A stretch of DNA of 64,000 bases from Penaeicola halotolerans (GTDB taxonomy: Bacteria; Bacteroidota; Bacteroidia; Cytophagales; Cyclobacteriaceae), in assembly GCF_016464625.1 (NCBI RefSeq), contig NZ_JAEAGO010000001.1, positions 124,001-188,000 on the forward strand. The letters are read 5' to 3'. Shown one piece after another: positions 1-9,182 of this stretch (the stretch's first letter is position 1; each line of letters opens with the position of its first letter). A program made the position numbers and the translations under genes. Under the pieces are notes generated by a model. The model was not told the DNA's origin, ran no database searches, and saw only the letters and a program-made list of their open reading frames with translations.

Positions 1-1378
1 CATTGATAGACGATTGGATATAGTCACGCTCTACTTTCGTCAGCTCTCTCGTCATACTAAACATATCTGAATGCTGGGCGGTGTTGACATGGTCAGTAGT
101 GACACCAAGTTTGTTCTTTAAGAAGTCTTGAGCATTGAAAAACATGCCGAAGATGCCTATAGAACCCGTGATAGTATTTGGTTGAGCTACAATAGTATCA
201 GCTGCCACAGCGATATAGTATCCTCCAGAGGCTGCTACATCAGACATAGAGGCGATCACAGGCTTTTTCTCCTTAGCTAGTTGGAGTTCTCTCCACATCA
301 CATCAGAGGCTAGTGCACTTCCACCTGGAGAGTTGATTCTCAAGACGATTGCTTTAATCTTATCATCATTGGCTGCTTCACGGATCATTTTAGCATATGC
401 TTCTGAGCCAATAGTACCATCAGATACATTTCCTGAGACGATTTCTCCTTCTGCTACGATGAGTGCTATTTGGTCATTGCTGCTTTTAAATTTATCAGTA
501 GCAGTGAGGAATTTACTCATGCTAATTAGTTCAATTTTGTCTGATTCACCAAGTCCAAGTTTTTCTCTAAGCAAATCATTTTTCTGATCAGCGTAGGCTA
601 ATTGGGTCACTAGCTTGTTGTCCAAAGCTGACTGTGCATTGGTGATGCTCAAATTATCAGCCATACTCTGAAGTGTTGCTACAGGGATATCACGGCTTTC
701 TGAAACATCTTGCAAAAATTGATTGTAAAGACTACTTAGATAAGACTTGGTTTGTGCGGCACTTGCCTCACTCATTTCTGTAAGTAAGTAAGGCTCTACT
801 GCACTTTTGAAATCACCAACTCTGAAGATTTCAGGCTTCACTTCAAGCTTATCTAAAGTGCCTTTGAAGAATACTGCTTCATAAGTAAAGCCATCGAATT
901 CCATTCCTCCCTTTGGGTTGAGCAAGATATCGTCAGCAACAGAAGCTACATAGTAGCCGTTTTCGTTGTAGATCTCTGCATAGGTTGTGATGAACTTACC
1001 AGATGCTTTGAAAGCAAGGAGCTCATCTCTGATTTCTTTATGTATGGCTGGTAGACCACTTAGAAATCCTGTTTCTAAGTAGATGCCTTTGATATTGTCA
1101 TTTTCTGCGGCTCTTTTGATAGCCTTTTTGACATCGAGAACACTAATCTGTCCACTGACAATCAAGCCTGGAAATGGAGATGGAAAGTCCATGTCTTCAA
1201 CAGGTCGATCTACGATGATCTTGTTCAGGTCTAGATGCAAGACTGAATTGGCTTTGACTTTTACCTCTTCCTTGCTACTAGCCATGATACCTATGATACC
1301 GAAAAAGAGAAAAAATGCGATCATGTTGAAAATGATCAAGCCGACTATGACGGCTAATACGTTTCCTAAGAATTTCAT
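1..1378 (-). CDS. sppA: Signal peptide peptidase SppA, 67K type (C-terminus cut by window edge)
   Basis: A membrane-anchored serine protease that degrades cleaved signal peptides. The frame is open from an ATG at 1378 to the window edge, giving 459 residues of an expected 580-600. One hydrophobic segment lies at about residues 5-33. The two halves of the 67K-type family are present: the general-base lysine in GDFKSAVEPY (about K191) and the nucleophile serine in DVAASGGYY (about S384), with NSPGGSALAS just before it. Both catalytic residues are therefore intact. It is divergent from folK across an 82-bp gap. The family assignment is firm; the last 120 or so residues lie outside the window. 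Confidence 0.95.
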   Translation of the reverse strand, partial: MKFLGNVLAVIVGLIIFNMIAFFLFFGIIGIMASSKEEVKVKANSVLHLDLNKIIVDRPVEDMDFPSPFPGLIVSGQISVLDVKKAIKRAAENDNIKGIYLETGFLSGLPAIHKEIRDELLAFKASGKFITTYAEIYNENGYYVASVADDILLNPKGGMEFDGFTYEAVFFKGTLDKLEVKPEIFRVGDFKSAVEPYLLTEMSEASAAQTKSYLSSLYNQFLQDVSESRDIPVATLQSMADNLSITNAQSALDNKLVTQLAYADQKNDLLREKLGLGESDKIELISMSKFLTATDKFKSSNDQIALIVAEGEIVSGNVSDGTIGSEAYAKMIREAANDDKIKAIVLRINSPGGSALASDVMWRELQLAKEKKPVIASMSDVAASGGYYIAVAADTIVAQPNTITGSIGIFGMFFNAQDFLKNKLGVTTDHVNTAQHSDMFSMTRELTKVERDYIQSSIN

Positions 1379-1460
1379 AATTGGAATTTTAGTTTGCTAA
1401 AGCTTAAAAGCTTTGTTATTCATCAAATGTTTAAATAAGATTGTGGAAAAAATAACCCAC

Positions 1461-1955
1461 ATGCAGTCAATCATACTACTGCTTGGTTCAAATTTAGGAG
1501 AAACTAAGCAGAATCTAGTCATTGCCAGTCAGTTGATTTCAAAAAAAGTAGGGAAGATCGATCGATCATCGGACTTTTATGAGACTGCTGCTTGGGGAAA
1601 AACAGATCAAGCGGACTTTTTAAACCAAGTTTTGATATTAAAAACTGAGCTTGAACCCCTTGAGCTACTGGCTCAACTTCAAGCGATCGAGCTAGAAATG
1701 GGAAGGGTTCGCTTCGAGAAATGGGGCGCTCGATTGATTGATATTGATATCCTTTTTTATGGAGAACAAGTGTTAGATCTACCTGACCTTAAAGTACCTC
1801 ATCCATTTATTCAAGAGAGGAGATTTACACTGATGCCTTTGGTAGAGTTAGTCCCTGACATGATCCACTCAGTGCTAAAAGTGAGCATGAAAGACTTGCT
1901 CGATGCTTGTCCAGACAAATTATCGGCCAAGCGACTAGATAAATCTGAAGCATAA
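1461..1955 (+). CDS. folK: 2-amino-4-hydroxy-6-hydroxymethyldihydropteridine pyrophosphokinase
   Basis: Transfers pyrophosphate from ATP to 6-hydroxymethyl-dihydropterin in folate synthesis (cytosol). The 164-residue product shows the family signatures in order: GSNLG near the start (residues 9-13), FLNQV, the WGARLIDIDILFYG block and VPHPFIQERRF. The open frame continues 16 codons upstream, but I chose the ATG at 1461 because the first beta strand of HPPK (QSIILLLGSNLG) begins directly after it. An intrinsic terminator follows and is shared with convergent fabD. Length and motifs are normal for the family. Confidence 0.95.
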   Translation: MQSIILLLGSNLGETKQNLVIASQLISKKVGKIDRSSDFYETAAWGKTDQADFLNQVLILKTELEPLELLAQLQAIELEMGRVRFEKWGARLIDIDILFYGEQVLDLPDLKVPHPFIQERRFTLMPLVELVPDMIHSVLKVSMKDLLDACPDKLSAKRLDKSEA

Positions 1956-1956
1956 A

Positions 1957-1984
1957 AAAATCCTCACGGTTAAGAGAGGATTTT
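1957..1984. terminator. Bidirectional terminator between folK and fabD
   Basis: AAAATCCTC at 1957-1965 pairs with GAGGATTTT at 1976-1984. The flanking A and T runs make it work in both directions for the convergent folK and fabD genes. Confidence 0.85.
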
Positions 1985-1991
1985 CGATGCT

Positions 1992-2867
1992 TTATATACT
2001 GGCTACTTCCGCGTCTTTATGGATTTTTTTGATCAATCCTTGAAGGACTTTTCCAGGGCCACATTCTATGAAGTGAGTGCCACCATCTGCTACCATGTTT
2101 TGTACGGATTGAGTCCATTTCACTGGAGCAGTTAGCTGAGAGATCAGGTTAGCTTTGATGCGCTCTATGTCTGTCTCCGCAGTAGTGCTTACATTTTGAT
2201 AAACAGGACATGTCGGCTGGTGAAATGCCGTCTCACTGATTGCTTTTGCGAGTTCCTCTCTAGCTGGCTCCATGAGTGGTGAATGGAAAGCACCCCCTAC
2301 AGGAAGTGGCAAAGCTCTCTTAGCACCTGCCGCTTTCATGGCTTCGCAAGCGATTTCTATACCTTTGTTTGAGCCAGAGATTACGAGTTGGCCTGGGCAG
2401 TTGTAGTTAGCAGCTACCACGATCTCATCGCTGATGCTAGCGCAGATTTCTTCCACTTTTTCATCTTCAAGACCGAGTATGGCAGCCATAGTAGATGGAT
2501 TGATCTCACAGGCTTTTTGCATTGCGAGGGCACGCTGATACACGAGTCTGAGCGCGTCTTCAAATGCCAATACACCATTAGCAACCAAGGCAGAAAACTC
2601 ACCTAAAGAATGCCCAGCGACCATATCAGGTTTGAAATTTTCACTCACCTTAGCCAAAATCACAGAGTGCAGGAAGATAGCAGGTTGCGTGACTTTTGTT
2701 TGTTTCAGATCTTCTTCCGAACCCTCAAACATGATATCTGTGATACGAAAGCCAAGGATCTCATTTGCTTTTTCAAAGAGGGCTTTAGCTTCGCTTGATG
2801 ATTCATAAAGCTCTTTTCCCATACCAGGAAACTGGGAACCTTGTCCCGGAAACACATATGCTGTCAT
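1992..2867 (-). CDS. fabD: Malonyl-CoA:ACP transacylase
   Basis: Loads malonyl groups onto acyl carrier protein for type II fatty acid synthesis in the cytosol. The 291-residue protein has the FPGQGSQ start motif (residues 6-12), the nucleophile elbow GHSLGE with S87, and the later GAFHSPLM segment with the catalytic histidine. Length fits the family (about 290-310). It stands alone here without fabH, fabG or acpP, which is common in Bacteroidetes. A phylum-type promoter lies just upstream (2891-2921), predicting a leader of roughly 17 nt. Assignment is firm. Confidence 0.96.
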   Translation of the reverse strand: MTAYVFPGQGSQFPGMGKELYESSSEAKALFEKANEILGFRITDIMFEGSEEDLKQTKVTQPAIFLHSVILAKVSENFKPDMVAGHSLGEFSALVANGVLAFEDALRLVYQRALAMQKACEINPSTMAAILGLEDEKVEEICASISDEIVVAANYNCPGQLVISGSNKGIEIACEAMKAAGAKRALPLPVGGAFHSPLMEPAREELAKAISETAFHQPTCPVYQNVSTTAETDIERIKANLISQLTAPVKWTQSVQNMVADGGTHFIECGPGKVLQGLIKKIHKDAEVASI

Positions 2868-2890
2868 AGTTTTTTCAATTGTTGAGGGGA

Positions 2891-2921
2891 CAAAATTACG
2901 CCCTTCTTTTTAAATAGAAAA
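2891..2921 (-). promoter_or_regulatory. Candidate Bacteroidetes-type promoter of fabD
   Basis: On the minus strand a TAATTTTG box (2891-2898) fits the TAnnTTTG consensus, with TTTT (2918-2921) 19 nt upstream in place of TTTG. Position suits the fabD start at 2867. Confidence 0.6.
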
Positions 2922-2950
2922 TCTCAAGGCTCAATAGCCCACATTTTAGA

Positions 2951-5179
2951 TCAGAAAGTAAAAGCTATCCTCGTCTTAAAGAAGAATGGCGTGCCTGGCG
3001 TAAAATGAATTTCCGACACAGAACTTGCCTCCCCTTGGAGCTGAGACTCTGTGTCAAACTGTGTTTCTTCCCATTCCTGATCAAATAAGTTTTCGATATT
3101 GAAACCTACTTCGAAGTTCTTCTTGGTATATGACAAAGCTAAATCTGTAATGAAATATCCTCTAGCGATCGTACTTCTGTCCTCATTGGCAGCTCTATCT
3201 GCGATGTGTCTGTAGCGAAGACTACCAGATATACCGCTCGGAAACTGAAAGGATAAACCACCCGTACTGGTGAAATCAGGAGCTAGGGGGATGTAATCCT
3301 CTCCTCTAGCTTCATCTATTGATCTCGGATTGGCATAGTTGAGATCTGCATCAGCAAAAAGCCATTTATTGATTTGGTAACGAATGCTCAAATCTACACC
3401 AGTTCTTCTAGAGCGTCCACTTGGCTCTACTACGCCTTCATCTCCTACGAAGACAAACTCTTGATCAAGGTACAAATACCAAAGTGCTGGCGTGATGATC
3501 AAGTTGTTGGCAGGCTTCCAAATGGTACCTAGGTCTGCTCCCCATGCAGCTGGAAGTACTTGTCTACCATTTCTAGCGACAGCTACATTGGCACTATTGG
3601 AGTGAAATCCTTTTCCTGATTTGAAAAATAACTGAAGATTTTGACTTGGCGTATACAGAATGTTAAACTTAGGAAGTACGATAGTCTGACTGACCGTTTG
3701 CTTGTTGTAGTTAGGGTCTAGCTTGTTCACTACTTCATAGTAAAAGTTGTCAGCTCTCAGGCCAGCAGTGACTTGGAAATCACCCATCTCTACTTCAAAA
3801 TCGGTAAACGCATACAAATTGGTCTCGTTGATGTCTGCCAGCACAGGAGTACTGATAGTGGTGAACCTTCTCACGGTTCTGCTCAATTCTAAGTCTTCGA
3901 TGACATCATTTCTCAAGCCAAAACCTACACGTTGATGAATATGCTGCTTACCAATATGAAGTGTTTGCTGATAGGTAGAATTCCAGCCAAATATCTTTCT
4001 AGACTCTTGTTGTTTGACTTGATCCCCATTGATTGGATCATTGAGGAAAAAGGTGAAGTTGGAAAAAAGTAAGAAATCGTATTTGCTGTAAAACACTTGG
4101 TTTTCTAGACTCGCGCCATTTTCCAAATAGCGTAAATGTTTCAAAGAAATATTTTGTCTAGAGGTAGCGCCACCCTCCGTATCATCTATCGCACCAAATC
4201 GTGTGATATCTCCGCTTTCTATCGCCCTGAAGGGAACTTGACCAGAGGCATCCCACTTGCTATCAAGATGTGAAGCTTGGAAGGTGAGGAAATCATTTGG
4301 GCTTAGTTGACCAGAGTATTTAGCGAAAATATTATTTCTAAATAGATTTTGTGGAGAGTCAAAAGGTCCATCATTGACGAAGTATTCTGCAGCGATATAG
4401 GCACTGTGATTCTCGGTGCTTCCAAGTAAGTCAAAAAGACCTACTGCGCGGAGTGTGTTAAATCTACCAGCTTCTAAGATTACTTTACTTTGTGGTAGTT
4501 TATTGAAAGTCTGTAGATCTGCAAAGCCAGCAGTGGTGAAGTTGCCTTTATCTGCATAGTAGGGTCCTTTAGCAAAATTGATTTTATCGATGGTCTCAGG
4601 AATGACAAAGTGCAGATCTGCATAGCCTTGACCATGCGCATGCGAGACCATATTGACAGGGAGTCCATCTACAGTCAGTTGGATATCAGTCCCATGGTCT
4701 ATGTCAAAGCCTCTTAAGAAAAACTGCTCTGCTTTACCACCTCCAGCATGCTGAGCAACAAATAGTCCAGGCACTCTCCTGAGAATTTCCTGTGAAGAGT
4801 TGACAGGATTTAGCTTGAGATCGGCTCTTACTACTCGACTGATAGCTTCCGAGTTTGGTGTTACGACTATTTGGCTAAGTTCTATAGCTGTGCCTGTTAG
4901 TTGGATTTGTAGAGGCTGATTTGGGTTTTCAAAGACTACTTCTTGATAGGCAAATCCTAAATGAGATACGATGATGGTATCACCTATCGCTACTGGATCT
5001 AGTCTGAATACACCATAGTCGTTACTGATCGTATTGACATTTTTGCCTTTGACGAATAGAAAGACATCTTTGAGAGGAGCATTATTTTGATCTACTATCT
5101 TACCTGTAACTGTATGAGCTAGTAGGGTAGAGATTGAAAAAAGACTTGCTAAAAAGCTCGTGAGTAATAATCGCATCAT
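2951..5179 (-). CDS. TonB-dependent outer-membrane receptor with carboxypeptidase-regulatory-like domain
   Basis: A 742-residue outer-membrane receptor. Order of parts: signal peptide (about 1-21), a beta-sandwich CarboxypepD_reg-like domain (about 22-105, TVTGKIVDQNNAPLKDVF), a plug (about 120-235, with SQEILRRVPGLFV and FFLRGFDIDHGTDIQLTVDG), then a 22-strand-type barrel ending in aromatic FKTRIAFTF as expected for BAM recognition. Its substrate cannot be read from the sequence. No SusD-like partner lies next to it, so a polysaccharide utilisation role is unlikely; metal or siderophore uptake is possible. Start could be either of two adjacent ATGs (5179 or 5176). Confidence 0.9.
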   Translation of the reverse strand: MMRLLLTSFLASLFSISTLLAHTVTGKIVDQNNAPLKDVFLFVKGKNVNTISNDYGVFRLDPVAIGDTIIVSHLGFAYQEVVFENPNQPLQIQLTGTAIELSQIVVTPNSEAISRVVRADLKLNPVNSSQEILRRVPGLFVAQHAGGGKAEQFFLRGFDIDHGTDIQLTVDGLPVNMVSHAHGQGYADLHFVIPETIDKINFAKGPYYADKGNFTTAGFADLQTFNKLPQSKVILEAGRFNTLRAVGLFDLLGSTENHSAYIAAEYFVNDGPFDSPQNLFRNNIFAKYSGQLSPNDFLTFQASHLDSKWDASGQVPFRAIESGDITRFGAIDDTEGGATSRQNISLKHLRYLENGASLENQVFYSKYDFLLFSNFTFFLNDPINGDQVKQQESRKIFGWNSTYQQTLHIGKQHIHQRVGFGLRNDVIEDLELSRTVRRFTTISTPVLADINETNLYAFTDFEVEMGDFQVTAGLRADNFYYEVVNKLDPNYNKQTVSQTIVLPKFNILYTPSQNLQLFFKSGKGFHSNSANVAVARNGRQVLPAAWGADLGTIWKPANNLIITPALWYLYLDQEFVFVGDEGVVEPSGRSRRTGVDLSIRYQINKWLFADADLNYANPRSIDEARGEDYIPLAPDFTSTGGLSFQFPSGISGSLRYRHIADRAANEDRSTIARGYFITDLALSYTKKNFEVGFNIENLFDQEWEETQFDTESQLQGEASSVSEIHFTPGTPFFFKTRIAFTF

Positions 5180-5315
5180 GGTTCCATCAATTTGAGATGC
5201 GCAAAAGTAGTTCTCTTACATAATTAAAAAAGTAAATAAAGTCAGAAACCTCTTTATTTTAGTATGAGCGGTTTTTTTGTAATCCATTAAGTGGATAAGA
5301 GGAGTAGTTATATTT

Positions 5316-7520
5316 TTATTTAATACTATTCCATTCTCCTTTTTCGGCAGTCCACAACTGGCCAGTAGAAGCATCATACATGACATAGTCATAGATCAAG
5401 GATACCACATAGATACCCTGTTTATCCATGACACCGTAGGCATCTCCGCGTTTGATGAGTAAGTACTCATCACTAAGTTCTTGGATGTCATCAAACTTCG
5501 TAGAGCTGAGTACATTGCCATTTTTCTCAATGTAGCCAACTTGACCATTTTGATAGCTTAGGAAATTACCAGAACTGAGTCGCTCTACACGATCATAAAC
5601 AGGAGCTACTATTTCTTCACCCTTCAAGTTGAGTACTCCCCATTTACCATTTTTGCGAATGCTCGCTAAGCCATTTTCAAACTGACTAACTTCTTCATAG
5701 TAGGGCTGAATGATGATGTTTTCTGATCGGTCGATAAACCCCCATTTGCCTCTCAGCATGATGGCAGCTAAGCCATTTTGGTAGTTTTTGACACTATCGT
5801 AGCGATTGGCTATGCGAAGATTTCCATCAAAATCGACAAAACCGTACTGACCATTGATTTTCACTGCCAAAAACTCAAAATCGGAAGGTATGATGCGTTC
5901 AAATCTCTCAGAAAGAGGAATTTTAAATTTACCTTCTTTATTGACCAAGCCCTTTTTCTTGCCTTGATGAACTACAAATAGGCCAGCTTCTTCAGAATGA
6001 ACGATAATGCTGTCATAGATAGGTTTGAGCACTTCTTTTCCAAGTCCATCGATCAGGCCATATTGTTTATTTTTGCGATAGGCAAAGTGCCCATTGATAG
6101 CGTAGATGAAGTCATTTGAGCTAAAAATGACACTATCATTTGCCGCTAAGACGAGCTCTCCTTTAGTCCCTTTTTTCCCTAAGGCATAGCTTGGTTTGAG
6201 CCATTTGATAGAATCATACCGTGCATTTACAGTCCAGTTTCCTTGACTATCTATGATGCCTGAGATACCATCTTTGATCGCTATGGCATAGCCATGATAA
6301 TAGGCTTCCGCTTGATCATAAAGAAAAGGTACCGATATCTCTCCTGATGTAGAAATGAAACCAGTTCTGTTTTGATAACGAACAGCCAACAAGTCTCCAG
6401 AGAAATGATCATCCACAGATTGAAACCCAAAAGAATGGATATTTCTCAAGGTACTAGCCTCGATGATTTCCCACTTTTGCCCTTGAAGAACCACTACTAT
6501 TTGATCAAAGGCCTTATAATCATCATAGCCAAACTCAGTAATGGTGTCAGAAATCAAACTGTAAATTGCTAGTTTTTCACCCTTTTTGAGGATTAAGTAA
6601 TCATTCTTTCTTTCTAATAGTTGTACATTATCCCAAGAGCGAAGCACCCTATATTGGTCATCTAGTATCTCCAAAGTGCTATTGTAATAAGCTATAAGCT
6701 TATCATGGCGCAGTGGTTTGATAGAGTCTGCGGCTATTACGCTAGCATAGCCTGCATTTAGATGGTTTTTCCACTTAGCATAGCTAAGTGCTTCTGGTTT
6801 GCCCTTCTCAGATTTGATGAAATATTTATATTGAGGTTCGAAGAGCACCTTTCCCCTCAGGTCTATCATGCCAAAGAAATTGCCTTTTTGGAGTAAAAGG
6901 TATTGATCAAATGCTTGGATCTCATCATAGTACTCTTTACTCAAAAGTCTTCCCTGACTATCGAAGGCTTGCCACTTATCTTCTGCTGTTTTTGCTCTCA
7001 GTCCAGTGTTTGGCAGATACTCGATTTTGCTGAAATCGGGAGCAATCAATGATTTTTCCGTGTAATTCATCAGTCCATAGCGATCAGCAACTAGTCCCGA
7101 CAAACTATAGATAATATGATCTCCTGCAGGACTCAATGAGCTATATTTTCTTGAGGTACTAGATTTCCCCGAAGTTTGTATCAAGCCTCTTTTACCATTT
7201 TCATCTACCAATAAATGTCCTTTAGTGAAGGGTTCGATATGCTTAAAAATAGCTCTAGTGAGCTTGTTCCCAGACATGTCCATCAAGCCCCATAAGTTAT
7301 TTTCCTTGTAGCCAATCGTGCCGGTGACAGCCGCTGTAGCCATGCTAGACCATCCGATTTGCTGATATTGAGCAGGTATGAGGATTTCAGACTGGTTGTT
7401 TTTCAAGCCAACTTTGTCGTTCTCCATATACAGGATGTACAGGTCTGTCTGACTACTAGCGCTAAGGATGGGGAATAATAATACAAGGCCGAGGGTGGCC
7501 ACTATTTTTGTGATGATCAT
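5316..7520 (-). CDS. Secreted WG-repeat protein
   Basis: A 734-residue protein with a signal peptide (about 1-24, ending LSASSQ) followed by a long series of WG repeats, short beta units of the form 'G-hydrophobic-hydrophobic-D-x-x-G-x-hydrophobic-hydrophobic' such as YGFVDFDGNLRIANRYDSV and WGFIDRSENIIIQPYYEEV. Repeats fill nearly the whole chain. WG-repeat proteins in Bacteroidetes are mostly of unknown function and are thought to be cell-surface or periplasmic binding proteins. There is no sorting domain at the C-terminus. It is on the same strand as, and follows, hemA, but a terminator separates them. Confidence 0.8.
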   Translation of the reverse strand: MIITKIVATLGLVLLFPILSASSQTDLYILYMENDKVGLKNNQSEILIPAQYQQIGWSSMATAAVTGTIGYKENNLWGLMDMSGNKLTRAIFKHIEPFTKGHLLVDENGKRGLIQTSGKSSTSRKYSSLSPAGDHIIYSLSGLVADRYGLMNYTEKSLIAPDFSKIEYLPNTGLRAKTAEDKWQAFDSQGRLLSKEYYDEIQAFDQYLLLQKGNFFGMIDLRGKVLFEPQYKYFIKSEKGKPEALSYAKWKNHLNAGYASVIAADSIKPLRHDKLIAYYNSTLEILDDQYRVLRSWDNVQLLERKNDYLILKKGEKLAIYSLISDTITEFGYDDYKAFDQIVVVLQGQKWEIIEASTLRNIHSFGFQSVDDHFSGDLLAVRYQNRTGFISTSGEISVPFLYDQAEAYYHGYAIAIKDGISGIIDSQGNWTVNARYDSIKWLKPSYALGKKGTKGELVLAANDSVIFSSNDFIYAINGHFAYRKNKQYGLIDGLGKEVLKPIYDSIIVHSEEAGLFVVHQGKKKGLVNKEGKFKIPLSERFERIIPSDFEFLAVKINGQYGFVDFDGNLRIANRYDSVKNYQNGLAAIMLRGKWGFIDRSENIIIQPYYEEVSQFENGLASIRKNGKWGVLNLKGEEIVAPVYDRVERLSSGNFLSYQNGQVGYIEKNGNVLSSTKFDDIQELSDEYLLIKRGDAYGVMDKQGIYVVSLIYDYVMYDASTGQLWTAEKGEWNSIK

Positions 7521-7591
7521 GAAGAAGCCCTTAATTCTCTTTTCTGCTCAAATTTAAACGTCTTTAATGGAGATTTATGCGAGACGCACAA

Positions 7592-7617
7592 AAAAAGCCG
7601 TTAAATGACGGCTTTTT
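7592..7617 (-). terminator. Terminator after hemA
   Basis: AAAAAGCCGT (7592-7601) and ACGGCTTTTT (7608-7617) form a 10-bp stem with a 6-nt loop and a U run on the minus strand. It overlaps the hemA stop codon. Confidence 0.85.
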
Positions 7618-8884
7618 AATGATTTTCTTTCTGATTTTCTAAATCAAATAGATCGCTGAGTAAGTCGATGAGATTTTCTGCATCACCTCTTTTACAGGCA
7701 GCTTTGAGTTGGATCACTGGCATTTTGATGATTTTTTGCATCATGCTTTTAGTGACCTTATCAATGATCTTTGCTTCTTTATCAGTAGCATTTTTGAGAT
7801 ACCTAGCGAGTTCTTCCTGACGGATTTGCTCAAGTGCATTCTTGAATTTATTGATAGTAGGAGAGACCATCATCTCTTTTTTCCAATCATTAAATTCTTC
7901 GATAGACTCTCTCACGATTTGCTCCACTGCCGGTATGGCAGCTATCCTTCTTTCGAGTGCTTCTGAAGCTTTGCTTTGAATATTGTCTACATTATAAAGC
8001 AGTGCGCCTGGTACTTCCTCTATGGCTGTTTCAATACTCCTCGGTACGGATAGATCTATGAAAAACTTGAAGCTTAATATCTCTAGGTTAGCAACGATCT
8101 CTTTCGTGATGAATGGCTCGTTTTTCATAATTGAGCTGACAATCACATCGGCCTCTTGGATAGCGTCAAGTATGTTTTCAAAAGGCACTACCTCATAGCC
8201 ACATTCTTGCGCTAGTGCTTCTGCTGTAGCTTGCGTTCTATTGGTGATTTTCACAGAAGCTTGAGGGATGTTGACCATATTACGACAAACATCAGTTCCG
8301 ATCTCACCTACACCTATAATGAGTACTCTTGGATTTTTGATTTCTTTAGTCAAGACCTCAATCAATTCTACAGCAGCATAAGACACAGAAGCTGCCCCAT
8401 CTCTGAAGCTAGTTTCTTGCACTACGCGCTTGTTAGTAAAAAAGATCGTGTGCAATAGCCTGTGTAAAAAAGGACCCGCCAACTGTAAATCAGCTGACAT
8501 TTGATAGGCTCTCTTGACTTGATTGCTAATCTGCATGTCTCCGATTACTTGAGCTTCAAGTCCCATCGCTACCCTGTATAGATGAAGGATAGCCTCTTGC
8601 TCTTTAGTGAGTATCTCGAAGTAAGCTTTATATTGATCAGCACCTGTGATGCCTTTTTCAGAGATGAGCAATTTAATCAGCTCATCACTCAGGTCAAGGT
8701 TGTGGGAATAGTATATCTCAGATCTGTTGCAAGTTGATAAGATCATTGCCTCAGAGACATTGAAAAACTCTTTCAGCTTGATCAACAAGGCCTGCATAGA
8801 AGCTTCATCGAGCGAAAGTAGCTCTCTGATTTCAACAGGGGCATTTTTGTATGATAAACTAAGTGCTTTGAAATTATTTGACAT
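7616..8884 (-). CDS. hemA: Glutamyl-tRNA reductase
   Basis: Reduces glutamyl-tRNA(Glu) to glutamate-1-semialdehyde with NADPH, the first step of the C5 route to haem. The 422-residue protein has the catalytic cysteine in LSTCNRSEIY (C52), the tRNA/substrate region with AQVIGDMQI, the NADPH-binding VLIIGVGEIG, and a helical dimerisation C-terminus. Length is normal. A TAATTTTG box on the minus strand at 8907-8914 fits the -7 consensus of the phylum, without a good -33 box. It is divergent from the transporter at 9183. No other haem genes are in the window. Confidence 0.95.
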   Translation of the reverse strand: MSNNFKALSLSYKNAPVEIRELLSLDEASMQALLIKLKEFFNVSEAMILSTCNRSEIYYSHNLDLSDELIKLLISEKGITGADQYKAYFEILTKEQEAILHLYRVAMGLEAQVIGDMQISNQVKRAYQMSADLQLAGPFLHRLLHTIFFTNKRVVQETSFRDGAASVSYAAVELIEVLTKEIKNPRVLIIGVGEIGTDVCRNMVNIPQASVKITNRTQATAEALAQECGYEVVPFENILDAIQEADVIVSSIMKNEPFITKEIVANLEILSFKFFIDLSVPRSIETAIEEVPGALLYNVDNIQSKASEALERRIAAIPAVEQIVRESIEEFNDWKKEMMVSPTINKFKNALEQIRQEELARYLKNATDKEAKIIDKVTKSMMQKIIKMPVIQLKAACKRGDAENLIDLLSDLFDLENQKENH

Positions 8885-9182
8885 AGATCTTTTCCCTCTA
8901 CTGCTGCAAAATTAACACATAATCACTTAGAGAAAAATGACTTTAGTGACTCTGCTTAATTTATAATCTGTCTAAATAGAATATCGTTTGATACACAGCA
9001 TTACTAATACATAATTTTTAACAATGAAATTTTAAAAATGATTTAAAACATCTCTTAAAATCAGAAAAAATATACGCAGTAGATAGGTGGGTTAGTCTTT
9101 TTTTACTTATAAATTGCGAGGATTTTCGATTGGGTAATGTCACTCAAAGAGACAAAATCGCTTGCTTTTCTAGATAGTAAAA
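8885..9182. other. Divergent intergenic region, hemA / NSS transporter
   Basis: An A/T-rich 298-bp gap between two divergent genes. I see the possible hemA -7 box (8907-8914) but no gene, RNA or convincing promoter for the transporter. Confidence 0.5.

Noticed and set aside
1390-1420. Inverted repeat around AAAGCTT near 1399-1415 as an operator of sppA/folK
   Set aside because: Short, A/T-rich and not linked to a recognisable promoter; could be chance.
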